A DNA stretch of 17,433 nucleotides from assembly GCA_017695055.1 (NCBI GenBank), contig JADILY010000009.1, positions 1 through 17,433 on the forward strand. The letters are read 5' to 3'. Below, piece by piece: positions 1 to 7,906 of the stretch. Position numbers and translations under genes: made by a program. The notes below the pieces were generated by a model. It ran no database searches, was not told the DNA's origin, and saw only the letters and a list, made by a program, of their open reading frames with translations. The stretch's first letter is position 1, and each line of letters begins with the position of its first letter. The DNA comes from Merdivivens faecigallinarum (lineage in GTDB: Bacteria > Bacteroidota > Bacteroidia > Bacteroidales > UBA932).

Positions 1-1022
1 AGGCCAGATACAGAATCAACGCCTTTCACGACCTCAAGGAGAGGGCTGCCGCCACCGTACAGGACCGGAGCATCGACATGGAAGGACTCGAAAGTTCGAG
101 GCTCGGCACCAAAATATTCAATTGCAGGAACGTTTCTTTCGGATACGGAGACAAAAAACTCATCGACGGCTTCACCTACAATTTTTCCCGATACGAAAAA
201 GTCGGCATCGTAGGAGGCAACGGAGCCGGAAAAAGCACGTTTCTCCAACTGCTCACAGGCGAAATCCGACCGGCATCGGGAACAATCGAACGCGGCGAAT
301 CGCTCAAAATAGGATATTACAGGCAGGGCGGAATGAGGGACACCGATTTCGACCCTGACAAGACAGTACTTGAAACGCTCAACGACACATCGATGCTCAA
401 CCGCTTCCTGTTTCCGCACAGCATGTTCAATTCGAAGCTCGGGACACTTTCCGGAGGAGAACTCAGAAGGCTGTACCTTCTGGACATACTCATGAAAAGC
501 CCCAACCTGCTCATCCTCGACGAGCCCACCAACGATTTGGACATCGTTACGCTGAACGTACTCGAAGAATACCTCTCGGACTTCAAGGGGACACTCATCA
601 TCGTGTCCCACGACAGGCATTTCCTTGACAGGCTGGCCGACCATCTCTTCATTTTCTGCGGGGACGGGGTCATAAAAGACTTTGTCGGCACATACAGCGA
701 ATACAGGGAATTCATCAGGGAATACGGCAAAACAGGAAAACAGCCCGAAAAAGCCAGGGAAGACAGCGCCTCCAAAAAAGAATGGAAGGAAAATAAGGAG
801 AAAAAACGCGAAAAGGACAGGCTCTCGTACAAAGAGCAGAGGGAGCTGGAAAAACTCGAAAAGGAAATCGAGGCCCTGACGGCGGAGAAGAAGGAAATCG
901 AAGAAAAACTGTCTTCGAACAGCTGCGGATATGAAGAAATCACCCGGATGTCCGAAAGGATATCCGGGATAATCTCCGAACTGGAAACGAAGGAAGAACG
1001 CTGGCTGGAACTTTCCTGCTGA
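1..1022 (+). CDS. ABC-F family ATPase, Uup-like, C-terminal part (5' truncated by the window)
   Basis: The reading frame is open from base 3 without a start codon, so the gene begins before the window. What remains is the end of the inter-domain linker, the second ATPase domain and the C-terminal tail. The ATPase has a Walker A (GGNGAGKST, about 213-239), the ABC signature LSGGE (about 447-461), a Walker B ILDEPT (about 513-530) and an H-switch SHDR near 609. No membrane segments are seen, as expected for soluble ABC-F proteins that act on ribosomes. From about 795 to the stop the protein is very rich in Lys and Glu and looks like a coiled coil, matching the C-terminal domain of Uup, which in E. 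coli binds DNA and is linked to ribosome function. The gene converges on the EttA-like gene with 12 nt between stops. Family call is firm; the Uup subgroup rests on the coiled-coil tail. Confidence 0.9.
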   Translation, partial: ARYRINAFHDLKERAAATVQDRSIDMEGLESSRLGTKIFNCRNVSFGYGDKKLIDGFTYNFSRYEKVGIVGGNGAGKSTFLQLLTGEIRPASGTIERGESLKIGYYRQGGMRDTDFDPDKTVLETLNDTSMLNRFLFPHSMFNSKLGTLSGGELRRLYLLDILMKSPNLLILDEPTNDLDIVTLNVLEEYLSDFKGTLIIVSHDRHFLDRLADHLFIFCGDGVIKDFVGTYSEYREFIREYGKTGKQPEKAREDSASKKEWKENKEKKREKDRLSYKEQRELEKLEKEIEALTAEKKEIEEKLSSNSCGYEEITRMSERISGIISELETKEERWLELSC

Positions 1023-1034
1023 CCGCCAGCCCCG

Positions 1035-2711
1035 CTAATCCTTCAGTTTCTTGTATCTGAAACGTTTGGGCTCTTCATTGCCCATACGCGCCTTCCTGTT
1101 TTCCTCATACTCCGAATAACTTCCCTCGAAGAAATACACCGAGGAATCGCCTTCAAATGCAAGGATATGAGTGGCAATCCTGTCGAGGAACCACCTGTCG
1201 TGCGAAATCACGACGGCACAGCCGGCGAAGTTCTCCAGACCGTCTTCGAGAGCCCTTATCGTATTGACATCCACGTCGTTGGTCGGCTCGTCGAGCAAAA
1301 GCACGTTCCCTTCGTCCTTCAGGGTAAGCGCGAGATGGAGCCTGTTCCTCTCACCTCCGGAAAGCACCCCGCAGAGTTTTTCCTGGTCGGCTCCCGAAAA
1401 ATTGAAGCGCGAAACATAGGCGCGTGCGTTCACTTCGCGATTCCCCAATTTTATGAAATCCCGCCCGTCTGAAATGGTTTCAAAAACCGTCTTGTCGGGG
1501 TCTATGCTCTTATGCTGCTGGTCCACGTAGGCGAGCCTGACAGTCTCACCTATCTCGAAATGGCCGCTGTCGGGTTTCTCGATACCCATTATCATACGGA
1601 AAAGGGTCGTCTTCCCGGCCCCGTTAGGGCCGATTACGCCCACTATTCCTGCAGGAGGAAGCGAAAAATCGAGATTTTCGAAAAGAAGCCTGTCCCCGTA
1701 TGCCTTGGAAACCCCGTGGGCCTCGATGACCTTGTCTCCAAGGCGCGGCCCATTGGGAATATATATTTCGAGCCTCTCCTCTTTCGCCTTCCCGTCCTCG
1801 TTCAACAGTTTGTCGTATGCACCCAACCTTGCCTTGGACTTGGCATGCCTTGCCTTAGGGGCCATCCTTACCCATTCAAGCTCGCGTTCGAGGGTCTTTC
1901 TCCGTTTGCTCTCCTGTTTCTCCTCCATCGCAAGCCTGGAGGCCTTCTGCTCCAGCCATGAAGAATAGTTTCCTTTCCACGGTATGCCCTCTCCCCTGTC
2001 GAGTTCCAGTATCCATCCTGCCACATTATCAAGGAAGTAACGGTCATGCGTAACGGCAATGACAGTCCCCTTGTACTGCTGCAAATGGGCCTCCAGCCAT
2101 TGTATGCTTTCCGTATCGAGATGGTTGGTCGGCTCATCGAGCAAAAGCACGTCCGGTTCGCTTATAAGGAGACGGCACAGGGCCACCCTTCTTCGCTCTC
2201 CTCCGGAAAGGGTCCCGACCAGAGCATCCGGCGCAGGGCATTGCAGGGCATCCATCGCCCTCTCCAGTTTCGAATCCAAATCCCAGCCGCCGCAATGGTC
2301 TATCTTGTCCGTAAGCTCTCCCTGATACTCTATCAGCTTGTTCATCTCCTCATCGGACATCGGCTCGGAAAAACGCAGATTGACCGCTTCGTATTCCGCA
2401 AGCAGGGCCGCCGCCTCCCCCGCCCCTTCACGGACGGTTTCCATCACGGTTTTCGAATCATCCATGACGGGTTCCTGCTCCAGATATCCCACCGTATATC
2501 CAGGGGCCCATACGACCTCTCCCTGGTAAGATTTCTCCACACCGGCGATTATCTTCATCAGAGTCGATTTTCCGCTTCCGTTGAGACCGATGATGCCTAT
2601 TTTCGCTCCATAAAAGAAAGACAGGTATATGTCTTTCAATATGACCTTATTGTTATGCGGGAGAATTTTCCCGACACCGTTCATCGAAAAGATTATTTTC
2701 TCGTCTGCCAT
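1035..2711 (-). CDS. ettA: Energy-dependent translational throttle protein EttA (ABC-F)
   Basis: This 558-residue protein has two ABC ATPase domains. Domain 1 has Walker A GLNGSGKST (42-50), signature LSGGERRR (168-175), Walker B VLLLDEPTNHLD (188-199). Domain 2 has Walker A GPNGAGKTT (361-369), signature LSGGERNR (450-457), Walker B VLLLDEPTNDVD (470-481). An insertion at about 95-140 fits the EttA arm, and the linker with ARHAKSKARLGAYD (287-300) fits the motif that contacts P-site tRNA. EttA binds the ribosomal E site and gates entry into elongation according to ATP/ADP level. The start was set at MADEKI because this gives the usual EttA length and N-terminus. The frame stays open to 2792, but that extension would cross the -7 promoter element at 2737-2744 and the end of the neighbouring regulator gene. 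Confidence 0.93.
   Translation of the reverse strand: MADEKIIFSMNGVGKILPHNNKVILKDIYLSFFYGAKIGIIGLNGSGKSTLMKIIAGVEKSYQGEVVWAPGYTVGYLEQEPVMDDSKTVMETVREGAGEAAALLAEYEAVNLRFSEPMSDEEMNKLIEYQGELTDKIDHCGGWDLDSKLERAMDALQCPAPDALVGTLSGGERRRVALCRLLISEPDVLLLDEPTNHLDTESIQWLEAHLQQYKGTVIAVTHDRYFLDNVAGWILELDRGEGIPWKGNYSSWLEQKASRLAMEEKQESKRRKTLERELEWVRMAPKARHAKSKARLGAYDKLLNEDGKAKEERLEIYIPNGPRLGDKVIEAHGVSKAYGDRLLFENLDFSLPPAGIVGVIGPNGAGKTTLFRMIMGIEKPDSGHFEIGETVRLAYVDQQHKSIDPDKTVFETISDGRDFIKLGNREVNARAYVSRFNFSGADQEKLCGVLSGGERNRLHLALTLKDEGNVLLLDEPTNDVDVNTIRALEDGLENFAGCAVVISHDRWFLDRIATHILAFEGDSSVYFFEGSYSEYEENRKARMGNEEPKRFRYKKLKD
1278..1306. repeat. Copy 1 of a near-identical 29-nt internal repeat in ettA (Walker B of domain 2)
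   Basis: This stretch and 2124-2152 differ at only one base (G here, A in the other copy, in GGCTCgTCGAG versus GGCTCaTCGAG). Both encode the Walker B segment of an ATPase half. The protein motif explains most of the similarity, but synonymous positions agree too. Confidence 0.75.
2124..2152. repeat. Copy 2 of the 29-nt internal repeat in ettA (Walker B of domain 1)
   Basis: This is the partner of 1278-1306, in the same orientation, with one mismatch over 29 nt. It encodes VLLLDEPTN of the first ATPase domain. Confidence 0.75.
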
Positions 2712-2736
2712 AAAAACATTTTTTATCAGAATCGGA

Positions 2737-2744
2737 CAAAGATA
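2737..2744 (-). promoter_or_regulatory. Bacteroidetes -7 promoter element for ettA
   Basis: The minus strand reads TATCTTTG, an exact match to the Bacteroidetes -7 consensus TAnnTTTG. It lies 25 nt upstream of the chosen ettA start, inside the 67-nt gap after the regulator gene. I see no matching TTTG at -33, so strength is uncertain. It implies that ettA can be transcribed separately from the regulator and supports the shorter start. Confidence 0.55.
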
Positions 2745-2778
2745 ACACATTTTTCGATGCCGCACCGCTTCTCCCCGC

Positions 2779-3945
2779 TCATCCCTCAACAATCACAGGG
2801 TCCTTGACGGACTGCCTCAGCTTGGAACGGGTCCTGCGGCACCAATCGCCTGGAGCCTCCCCGGTATTCAGCCTGAAGGCAAGCGAAAAGGTCGAAAGGG
2901 ACCTGAAACCCGCAGCATCCGAAAGATCAGCCAGTTTGAGATAAGGGTTCTTGACGAAGAGTTCCATGCAATAGGCCACGCGGTATTTATTCACGACCTG
3001 GCTGAAATTCATCCCGAGACCGTTATTGAGCATTCTCGACAGATAAGTCTTGTTTGTACACAATGCCACTGCCATATCGTTGAGCGACAGCTCGGGATTC
3101 AGAAAAGGCTTCTGGGACTTGAAATATTCCTCGAACCTGTCCTTTAGCGAGGCATCGTACTGCCTCTGACAGCCCCCGTCTTCACAACCGTCCCCGGACC
3201 GCACCGCATCTTGCTCCGTCACATCCAGCAAAGACACCGGCAGGGAGGACGACACCGCCATCTTGACATGCCTCATCAGATACAGGTCGTCACTGCGTAT
3301 ATATGCCAGATGAAGATAAGCCACCGACAACAACGAAAACACCGATACGGACAGGGAGGAAACCGCCCCGCCTCCCATAAGCCCGGACACAGTCATCACC
3401 GCAAGATTCAGGAAGAAAGCCGAAACGAAGACAAGCTCCCGAGCGTAGAGAAGGGCCATGCCTTCCCTGCACAGCGCGGACATCCCTTTCAGGGAAGCGT
3501 GCATATATGATACGAAAGAAGATATCGTAATCCAGCAATAATAGAGTTTCCATACGGTCATAAGCTCCCCTTTCCCATGCCCCATCAGCCGGAACAAAGA
3601 CCAGAAGACCACCGATGCCGTAAAGGCGAAAGACAATCCTGTAATGAACTTATATAAAAGGCTTTCCCTGTCGGACCACCTCGGCATCAAAGCCATGGGG
3701 ACCATACAGGACGACTGCAAAGCCAGCAGGGCGAAACCTGTCACAGGGTCATCCACAAACAGATTGAATCCCATGAAAACGGTAAAACACAGATGCACCG
3801 GCCAAAACAGCACGGGCTTCCTGTCCACGCCGCTTATGTTTCCCGTCCGGATATAATCCACAAGGTCCCAGACGGATACGGCAAGCCCCACTGCCAACAA
3901 AGGTAAAACGACAAAACAAAAGGACAATCTTCCCATATCTCCCAA
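2779..3945 (-). CDS. Membrane-anchored AraC-family transcriptional regulator
   Basis: The 388-residue protein has two parts. Residues 1 to about 216 are strongly hydrophobic, with about seven likely membrane helices (near 7-29, 44-64, 70-88, 100-120, 131-150, 170-190 and 195-216). Residues about 283-373 form an AraC-type double helix-turn-helix: LSLNDMAVALCTNKTYLSRM is the first helical unit, and ADLSDAAGFRSLSTFSLAFR with TGEAPGDW the second. A linker near 245-265 is rich in Asp, Gly, Cys and Gln. Such proteins probably sense an envelope or membrane signal and act on DNA while tethered. The ligand cannot be read from sequence. The gene is divergent from the NagB-like/LmbE operon with 167 nt between starts, so that operon is a natural candidate target (inference). 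The ATG at 3945 lies shortly downstream of a -7 element; an in-frame ATG at 3936 is an alternative start. Confidence 0.88.
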   Translation of the reverse strand: MGDMGRLSFCFVVLPLLAVGLAVSVWDLVDYIRTGNISGVDRKPVLFWPVHLCFTVFMGFNLFVDDPVTGFALLALQSSCMVPMALMPRWSDRESLLYKFITGLSFAFTASVVFWSLFRLMGHGKGELMTVWKLYYCWITISSFVSYMHASLKGMSALCREGMALLYARELVFVSAFFLNLAVMTVSGLMGGGAVSSLSVSVFSLLSVAYLHLAYIRSDDLYLMRHVKMAVSSSLPVSLLDVTEQDAVRSGDGCEDGGCQRQYDASLKDRFEEYFKSQKPFLNPELSLNDMAVALCTNKTYLSRMLNNGLGMNFSQVVNKYRVAYCMELFVKNPYLKLADLSDAAGFRSLSTFSLAFRLNTGEAPGDWCRRTRSKLRQSVKDPVIVEG

Positions 3946-3969
3946 AATTCAATTTACAGTCCTGCGATT

Positions 3970-3977
3970 CAAAGTTA
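3970..3977 (-). promoter_or_regulatory. -7 promoter element for the AraC-type regulator
   Basis: The minus strand reads TAACTTTG, matching TAnnTTTG, 24 nt upstream of the regulator ATG. No clear TTTG is present at -33. The 167-nt divergent region that contains it (3946-4112) also holds the promoter of the facing operon. I found no long palindrome that would mark an operator. Confidence 0.45.
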
Positions 3978-4072
3978 TCCGATATTCATACAGAAGGAAG
4001 GGCGCCGAATCCGAATTACATAATCTTGTCAATATTCACAGGCCTTTGTGGTAAAAAAACGGCAATTATCTT

Positions 4073-4080
4073 TATCTTTG
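4073..4080 (+). promoter_or_regulatory. -7 promoter element for the NagB-like/LmbE operon
   Basis: TATCTTTG matches the Bacteroidetes consensus TAnnTTTG and lies 32 nt upstream of the ATG at 4113. A TTTG at 4045-4048 could be the -33 element, but its 24-nt spacing is longer than usual. Because this element lies inside the longer open frame that begins at 4026, it argues for translation starting at 4113. Confidence 0.6.
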
Positions 4081-4112
4081 CACATAAAGAATCTAACATT
4101 CAGACAACCGAA

Positions 4113-6038
4113 ATGAACGACAAATATTCACTGCCCAAGGACGGAGGACTTATCACAAAGGACATTCCCGAAGACCTGCTTCACAGATATGAGAAAATCC
4201 CGGTGACAATCTTCGAACACGAGCAATCGGCGATGCTTTACGTGGCCGACATCGTCTGCGAATCCATAAAGGCACACGAAAACGAGTACAAAGGTTCCAG
4301 GCCTTTCGTTTTGGGCCTCAGTACCGGCAAGACCCCCATAGGCCTTTACAGGGAACTTGTAAACCGCTATGAAAGAGGGGGAATCGATTTCAGAAACGTT
4401 GTCGTGTATTCTCTGGACGAGTTTTATCCGATACAGAAAGAATCGATGCAATGCCGCAACTACTATATAAGGTATGAGTTCCTGAACCTGGTGAACATCA
4501 AACCGGAAAACATCCATATACCGGACGGAGGCATCAGGCCGGGCGATGTGACGAAATACTGTGAACGATTCGACAAGTCCTGCAATATCGATTTGATGCT
4601 CATGGGTACAGGGCAGAACGGCCAGATAGGCTTCAACGAGCCCGGCGCCTACGAGAAATCGAGGACAAGGCTCGTACAGCTGTCGCACAATACCAAAAAG
4701 ACACAGTCCATTTTCTTTTCCGGCATGGACCGGACACCGGACATGGCCATAACCATGGGCATAGAGACCATACTCCGCTCGCAGAGAATCATACTGATGG
4801 CCTGGGGCGAAGAAAAGACCGACATAACTAAAAGCATTGTGGAAGGCGATGCCACCAACCAGAAACCTGCCACCCTGCTCCAGCGGCACGACAACATAGA
4901 GGTAGTTGTCGATGAAAGCGCCGCCGGAAAACTGACACGCATCGCCACACCGTGGCTTGTCGGGAAATGCGACTGGACTCCGAAATTCATGCGCAGGGCA
5001 GTAGTCTGGCTCTGCGGCGAAGTGCAGAAACCGATACTCAAACTCACGCACAACGACTACATCGAGCATTCCCTGGGGGATTTGCTTGAAGCCAAAGGCC
5101 CTTACGACAAAATCAACATAGACGTATTCAACGACCTCCAGCACACAATAACAGGCTGGCCGGGAGGCAAACCGAACGTCAACGACCCTTTCAGGCCCGT
5201 ACCGTCCACCCCATTCCCGAAAACGGTACTCATTTTCTCGCCGCATCCGGACGATGACGTGATATCCATGGGAGGCACATTCATCAGGCTCGTGGAACAC
5301 AAGCACAACGTACACGTAGCATACGAGACCTCGGGAGACCTCGCCGTTACGGACGACGTAGTGCTCCAGCACCTTGACACCGTAAGGGAAATCGGCCTCG
5401 GCGACAGGTACGACGAAGTGAAAAACATAATCGCCTCAAAGAAAAAGGGGGATTCCGAGCCGCGGGCGCTCCTCGACCTGAAGGCCGGAATCAGACGTGC
5501 GGAAGCCAAGGCCGCCGTAAGGTCATTCGGCCTTGACGAAAGCCATGTGCATTTCCTGAACCTGCCGTTCTATGAAACGGGAAGCATAAAGAAGGGCGCA
5601 CTTACCGATGCCGACATTGAGATAATAGTCAACATCCTGCGGGAAATCAAGCCGCATCAGATATACGCCGCCGGAGACCTGGCTGACCCTCACGGGACAC
5701 ACAGGATATGTATAGAAGCCGTCCTTGCTGCCTTGAACATAGTAAAGGACGACGAATGGCTTAAAGAATGGCACATGTGGCTTTACCGCGGGGCATGGAT
5801 GGAATGGGATTTGGGAATGGTGGACATGGCCGTTCCGCTCTCTCCGGATGAAATGCTCAAAAAGAGATACGCCATCTACAGGCACCTTTCGCAGAAAGAC
5901 ATAGTGCCATTCCCGGGAAGCGACAACAGAGAGTTCTGGCAAAGGGCCGAAGAACGGACACAGAACACGGCCCGGCTGTACGACAAATTGGGTATGGCCG
6001 AATACCAGGCCCTGGAAGTATTTGTTAAAATGTTTTAA
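4113..6038 (+). CDS. NagB-like domain fused to an LmbE/PIG-L deacetylase domain
   Basis: The 641-residue protein has two domains. Residues about 30-300 follow the glucosamine-6-phosphate deaminase fold: the phosphate loop LSTGKTPIGLY (69-79), YSLDEFYP (99-106) at the position of E. coli Asp72, and GTGQNGQIGFNEP (165-177). In that last motif the catalytic Asp141 and His143 of E. coli NagB are replaced by Asn169 and Gln171, while Glu148 is kept as Glu176. Residues about 370-560 are LmbE/PIG-L-like: SPHPDDD (376-382) supplies His378 and Asp381 as metal ligands and Asp380 as likely base, and DPHGTH (525-530) gives the third ligand, His530. This family removes N-acetyl groups from sugars. The protein may be an active deacetylase with a catalytically weak or dead deaminase domain that binds sugar phosphate (inference). 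It is first in an operon with canonical nagB. No signal peptide is seen, so it is cytoplasmic. Confidence 0.9.
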   Translation: MNDKYSLPKDGGLITKDIPEDLLHRYEKIPVTIFEHEQSAMLYVADIVCESIKAHENEYKGSRPFVLGLSTGKTPIGLYRELVNRYERGGIDFRNVVVYSLDEFYPIQKESMQCRNYYIRYEFLNLVNIKPENIHIPDGGIRPGDVTKYCERFDKSCNIDLMLMGTGQNGQIGFNEPGAYEKSRTRLVQLSHNTKKTQSIFFSGMDRTPDMAITMGIETILRSQRIILMAWGEEKTDITKSIVEGDATNQKPATLLQRHDNIEVVVDESAAGKLTRIATPWLVGKCDWTPKFMRRAVVWLCGEVQKPILKLTHNDYIEHSLGDLLEAKGPYDKINIDVFNDLQHTITGWPGGKPNVNDPFRPVPSTPFPKTVLIFSPHPDDDVISMGGTFIRLVEHKHNVHVAYETSGDLAVTDDVVLQHLDTVREIGLGDRYDEVKNIIASKKKGDSEPRALLDLKAGIRRAEAKAAVRSFGLDESHVHFLNLPFYETGSIKKGALTDADIEIIVNILREIKPHQIYAAGDLADPHGTHRICIEAVLAALNIVKDDEWLKEWHMWLYRGAWMEWDLGMVDMAVPLSPDEMLKKRYAIYRHLSQKDIVPFPGSDNREFWQRAEERTQNTARLYDKLGMAEYQALEVFVKMF

Positions 6039-6049
6039 AAAACCAGTAT

Positions 6050-6838
6050 ATGAGACTAATCATCAAGAACGACCAGAAAGAAGTCGCCGTATGGGCGGCT
6101 TCGCACATCGTAAAGAGAATCAAGGAAAAAGCGGCGATGACAGATGCGCCCTTCGTCCTCGGACTTCCTACCGGCTCGACCCCTATAGGAACCTACGAAG
6201 AACTGATACGCATGCACAGGGAAGGGGCCGTCTCATTCAGGAATGTGATTACTTTCAATATGGATGAATACGTAGGCCTTCCCGAAAGCCATCCGGAAAG
6301 CTACCATTCGTTCATGCACAGGTATTTCTTCGACCATATCGACATACCGGCCGAAAACATCAACATACTCGACGGGAATGCAAAGGACCTTGCGGAAGAA
6401 TGCGCCCGCTATGAAGAAAAAATCGTCAGGGCCGGAGGCATCGACCTGTTCATGGGCGGAATCGGCGAAGACGGACACATAGCCTTCAACGAACCGTTCT
6501 CGTCATTGAACTCCCGCACAAGGGTGAAAACGCTGACACAGGACACAATCATCGTAAATTCGAGATTCTTCGGAGGGGACATCACGGCCGTGCCGAAGCA
6601 GGCCCTTACCGTAGGGGTGGGCACTATAATGGATGCCCGTGAAGTGCTGATACTCGCCCTCGGCCACAAAAAGGCCGTTGCCGTACAGCATGCTGTAGAA
6701 GGACAGTACAACCACGTATGGACGGTTTCAGCCCTACAGATACACCCGCACGGCATACTGGTGTGCGACGAACCTGCCGTAGGGGAACTGAAAGTGAACA
6801 CATACAGGTACTTCAAGGACATAGAGTCCGGCAAATAG
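6050..6838 (+). CDS. nagB: Glucosamine-6-phosphate deaminase
   Basis: The 262-residue protein converts glucosamine 6-phosphate to fructose 6-phosphate and ammonia, the step that feeds amino sugars into glycolysis. It aligns with E. coli NagB without gaps through the core, so residue numbers coincide: Asp72 in NMDEYVG (70-76), Asp141 and His143 in GIGEDGHIAFNEP (137-149), and Glu148, all catalytic. Residues of the N-acetylglucosamine 6-phosphate allosteric site in E. coli are also present (Ser151, Arg158, Lys160, Tyr254), so allosteric activation is plausible. The gene starts 11 nt after the fusion gene's stop and is very likely cotranscribed with it. It is followed by a strong bidirectional hairpin terminator. 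Confidence 0.97.
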   Translation: MRLIIKNDQKEVAVWAASHIVKRIKEKAAMTDAPFVLGLPTGSTPIGTYEELIRMHREGAVSFRNVITFNMDEYVGLPESHPESYHSFMHRYFFDHIDIPAENINILDGNAKDLAEECARYEEKIVRAGGIDLFMGGIGEDGHIAFNEPFSSLNSRTRVKTLTQDTIIVNSRFFGGDITAVPKQALTVGVGTIMDAREVLILALGHKKAVAVQHAVEGQYNHVWTVSALQIHPHGILVCDEPAVGELKVNTYRYFKDIESGK

Positions 6839-6842
6839 TCCC

Positions 6843-6870
6843 GGACCGGCATAACCGGACCGGCATAACC
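6843..6870 (+). repeat. Two tandem copies of a 14-bp unit after nagB
   Basis: The unit GGACCGGCATAACC occurs at 6843-6856 and again at 6857-6870 without a gap. It begins a few bases after the nagB stop, before the terminator hairpin. The role is unknown; replication slippage is the simplest origin. Confidence 0.8.
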
Positions 6871-6896
6871 GGGCCGAAGCCAAGGCCTTGCATGAC

Positions 6897-6951
6897 AAAA
6901 AAAACCGGAGCCGCACAAGCCATTATGGCTATAAGCGGCTCCGTTTTTTTT
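6897..6951. terminator. Bidirectional rho-independent terminator between nagB and the YitT genes
   Basis: An outer stem pairs CGGAGCCGC (6906-6914) with GCGGCTCCG (6935-6943), and an inner stem pairs AGCC (6918-6921) with GGCT (6927-6930) around a five-base loop. A run of A (6897-6904) lies before it and a run of T (6944-6951) after it, so each strand reads a GC-rich hairpin followed by T residues. This fits the convergent genes on both sides. Confidence 0.88.
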
Positions 6952-6961
6952 CGTAACCCTA

Positions 6962-7906
6962 TTATTCTTCCTTGTTTGCCTTGACCTTTATCTTGTCGAA
7001 GCCCTTTCCGTATACACCCATAACAGTTCCGGCGGAAAGGAAAGCCTCCGGATCTATCGATTTGATCATACGCAGTATCGTATTGAGTTCCGCCTTGCGT
7101 GCCATCACCATGAGGACTTTGTTGTTTGTCTTGGTATACCATCCCTCCGCATCCATCACGGAAACCCCGCGGTGCATATTTTCCGAAATCCTGTCGGCGA
7201 TTTCATCGTATTTTTTAGAGAAGATGAATATCTGCACCGACTGTTTGGAACCGGACAGGTACAAATCCACCGTATAGCTGCAACATGCTATCAGTACGAA
7301 ACCGTAGGTCACAACGGCTATCTTTTCGCCCCAGGTCATAGGATTTCCCTCGGAGTTCGTCATAGGGACAATCAACGATGACAGGACGATGAACACATCT
7401 ATCGCAAGAATCATCTTGCCAGTAGAAATATTGTGGTATTTTGCAACCATAAGCGCGACTATGTCCGTACCTGCCGTACTTCCGCCCTGCGAAATGGCAA
7501 GCCCTATACCGAAGCCGGACATCACGCCGCCGATTACCGTAGCCACGAGTTTTCCGTTCGACTTGCCTATCAGGTCTATGATTTCCGACGGGATGATTTC
7601 CGGAAAGAACTGGAACATCAGTGTCGTGATGATAACCGCATAGACCGTCTTTACACCGAAACTCGGTCCGAGGACTTTCAGAGCAATGGCAAGCAGGACG
7701 AAATTGACTACGAAGAACGTATACGAAACTTTTATAAGTCCGCCTGTAGCATACTGGATTACCGCACCTATACCGGAAACCCCTCCGCCGACAAGGTTGT
7801 TAGGAATGAGGAAGACCGTCCAGCCGAGCACATAGACCAACAGGCCTAAAGCTATCAGAAGGTATTCTTTTACACCTTTCAGGATTTTTTGTCTGCTTTT
7901 TTCCAT
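6962..7906 (-). CDS. YitT family membrane protein with C-terminal DUF2179 domain (second copy)
   Basis: The 314-residue protein has about five or six hydrophobic helices in residues 13-218, with the family motif GGSTAGTDIV (141-150), and a soluble C-terminal domain at about 245-308 that fits DUF2179. YitT proteins are widespread integral membrane proteins of unknown transport or signalling role; the C-terminal domain may bind a small ligand. It is a clear paralogue of the gene just upstream (7879-8796): both share the N-terminal IPxxxxxGGVxGI pattern, GGST(A/G)GTDIVAL, and the VQIxxFSK segment. Its ATG lies inside the 3' end of that gene, with a 28-nt overlap, so translation is probably coupled. 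It ends just before the bidirectional terminator. Confidence 0.9.
   Translation of the reverse strand: MEKSRQKILKGVKEYLLIALGLLVYVLGWTVFLIPNNLVGGGVSGIGAVIQYATGGLIKVSYTFFVVNFVLLAIALKVLGPSFGVKTVYAVIITTLMFQFFPEIIPSEIIDLIGKSNGKLVATVIGGVMSGFGIGLAISQGGSTAGTDIVALMVAKYHNISTGKMILAIDVFIVLSSLIVPMTNSEGNPMTWGEKIAVVTYGFVLIACCSYTVDLYLSGSKQSVQIFIFSKKYDEIADRISENMHRGVSVMDAEGWYTKTNNKVLMVMARKAELNTILRMIKSIDPEAFLSAGTVMGVYGKGFDKIKVKANKEE

Noticed and set aside
4128..5372. A 414-codon open frame on the minus strand inside the NagB-like/LmbE gene
   Set aside because: It is antisense to a gene with two well-supported domains and has no motif, signal peptide or promoter of its own.
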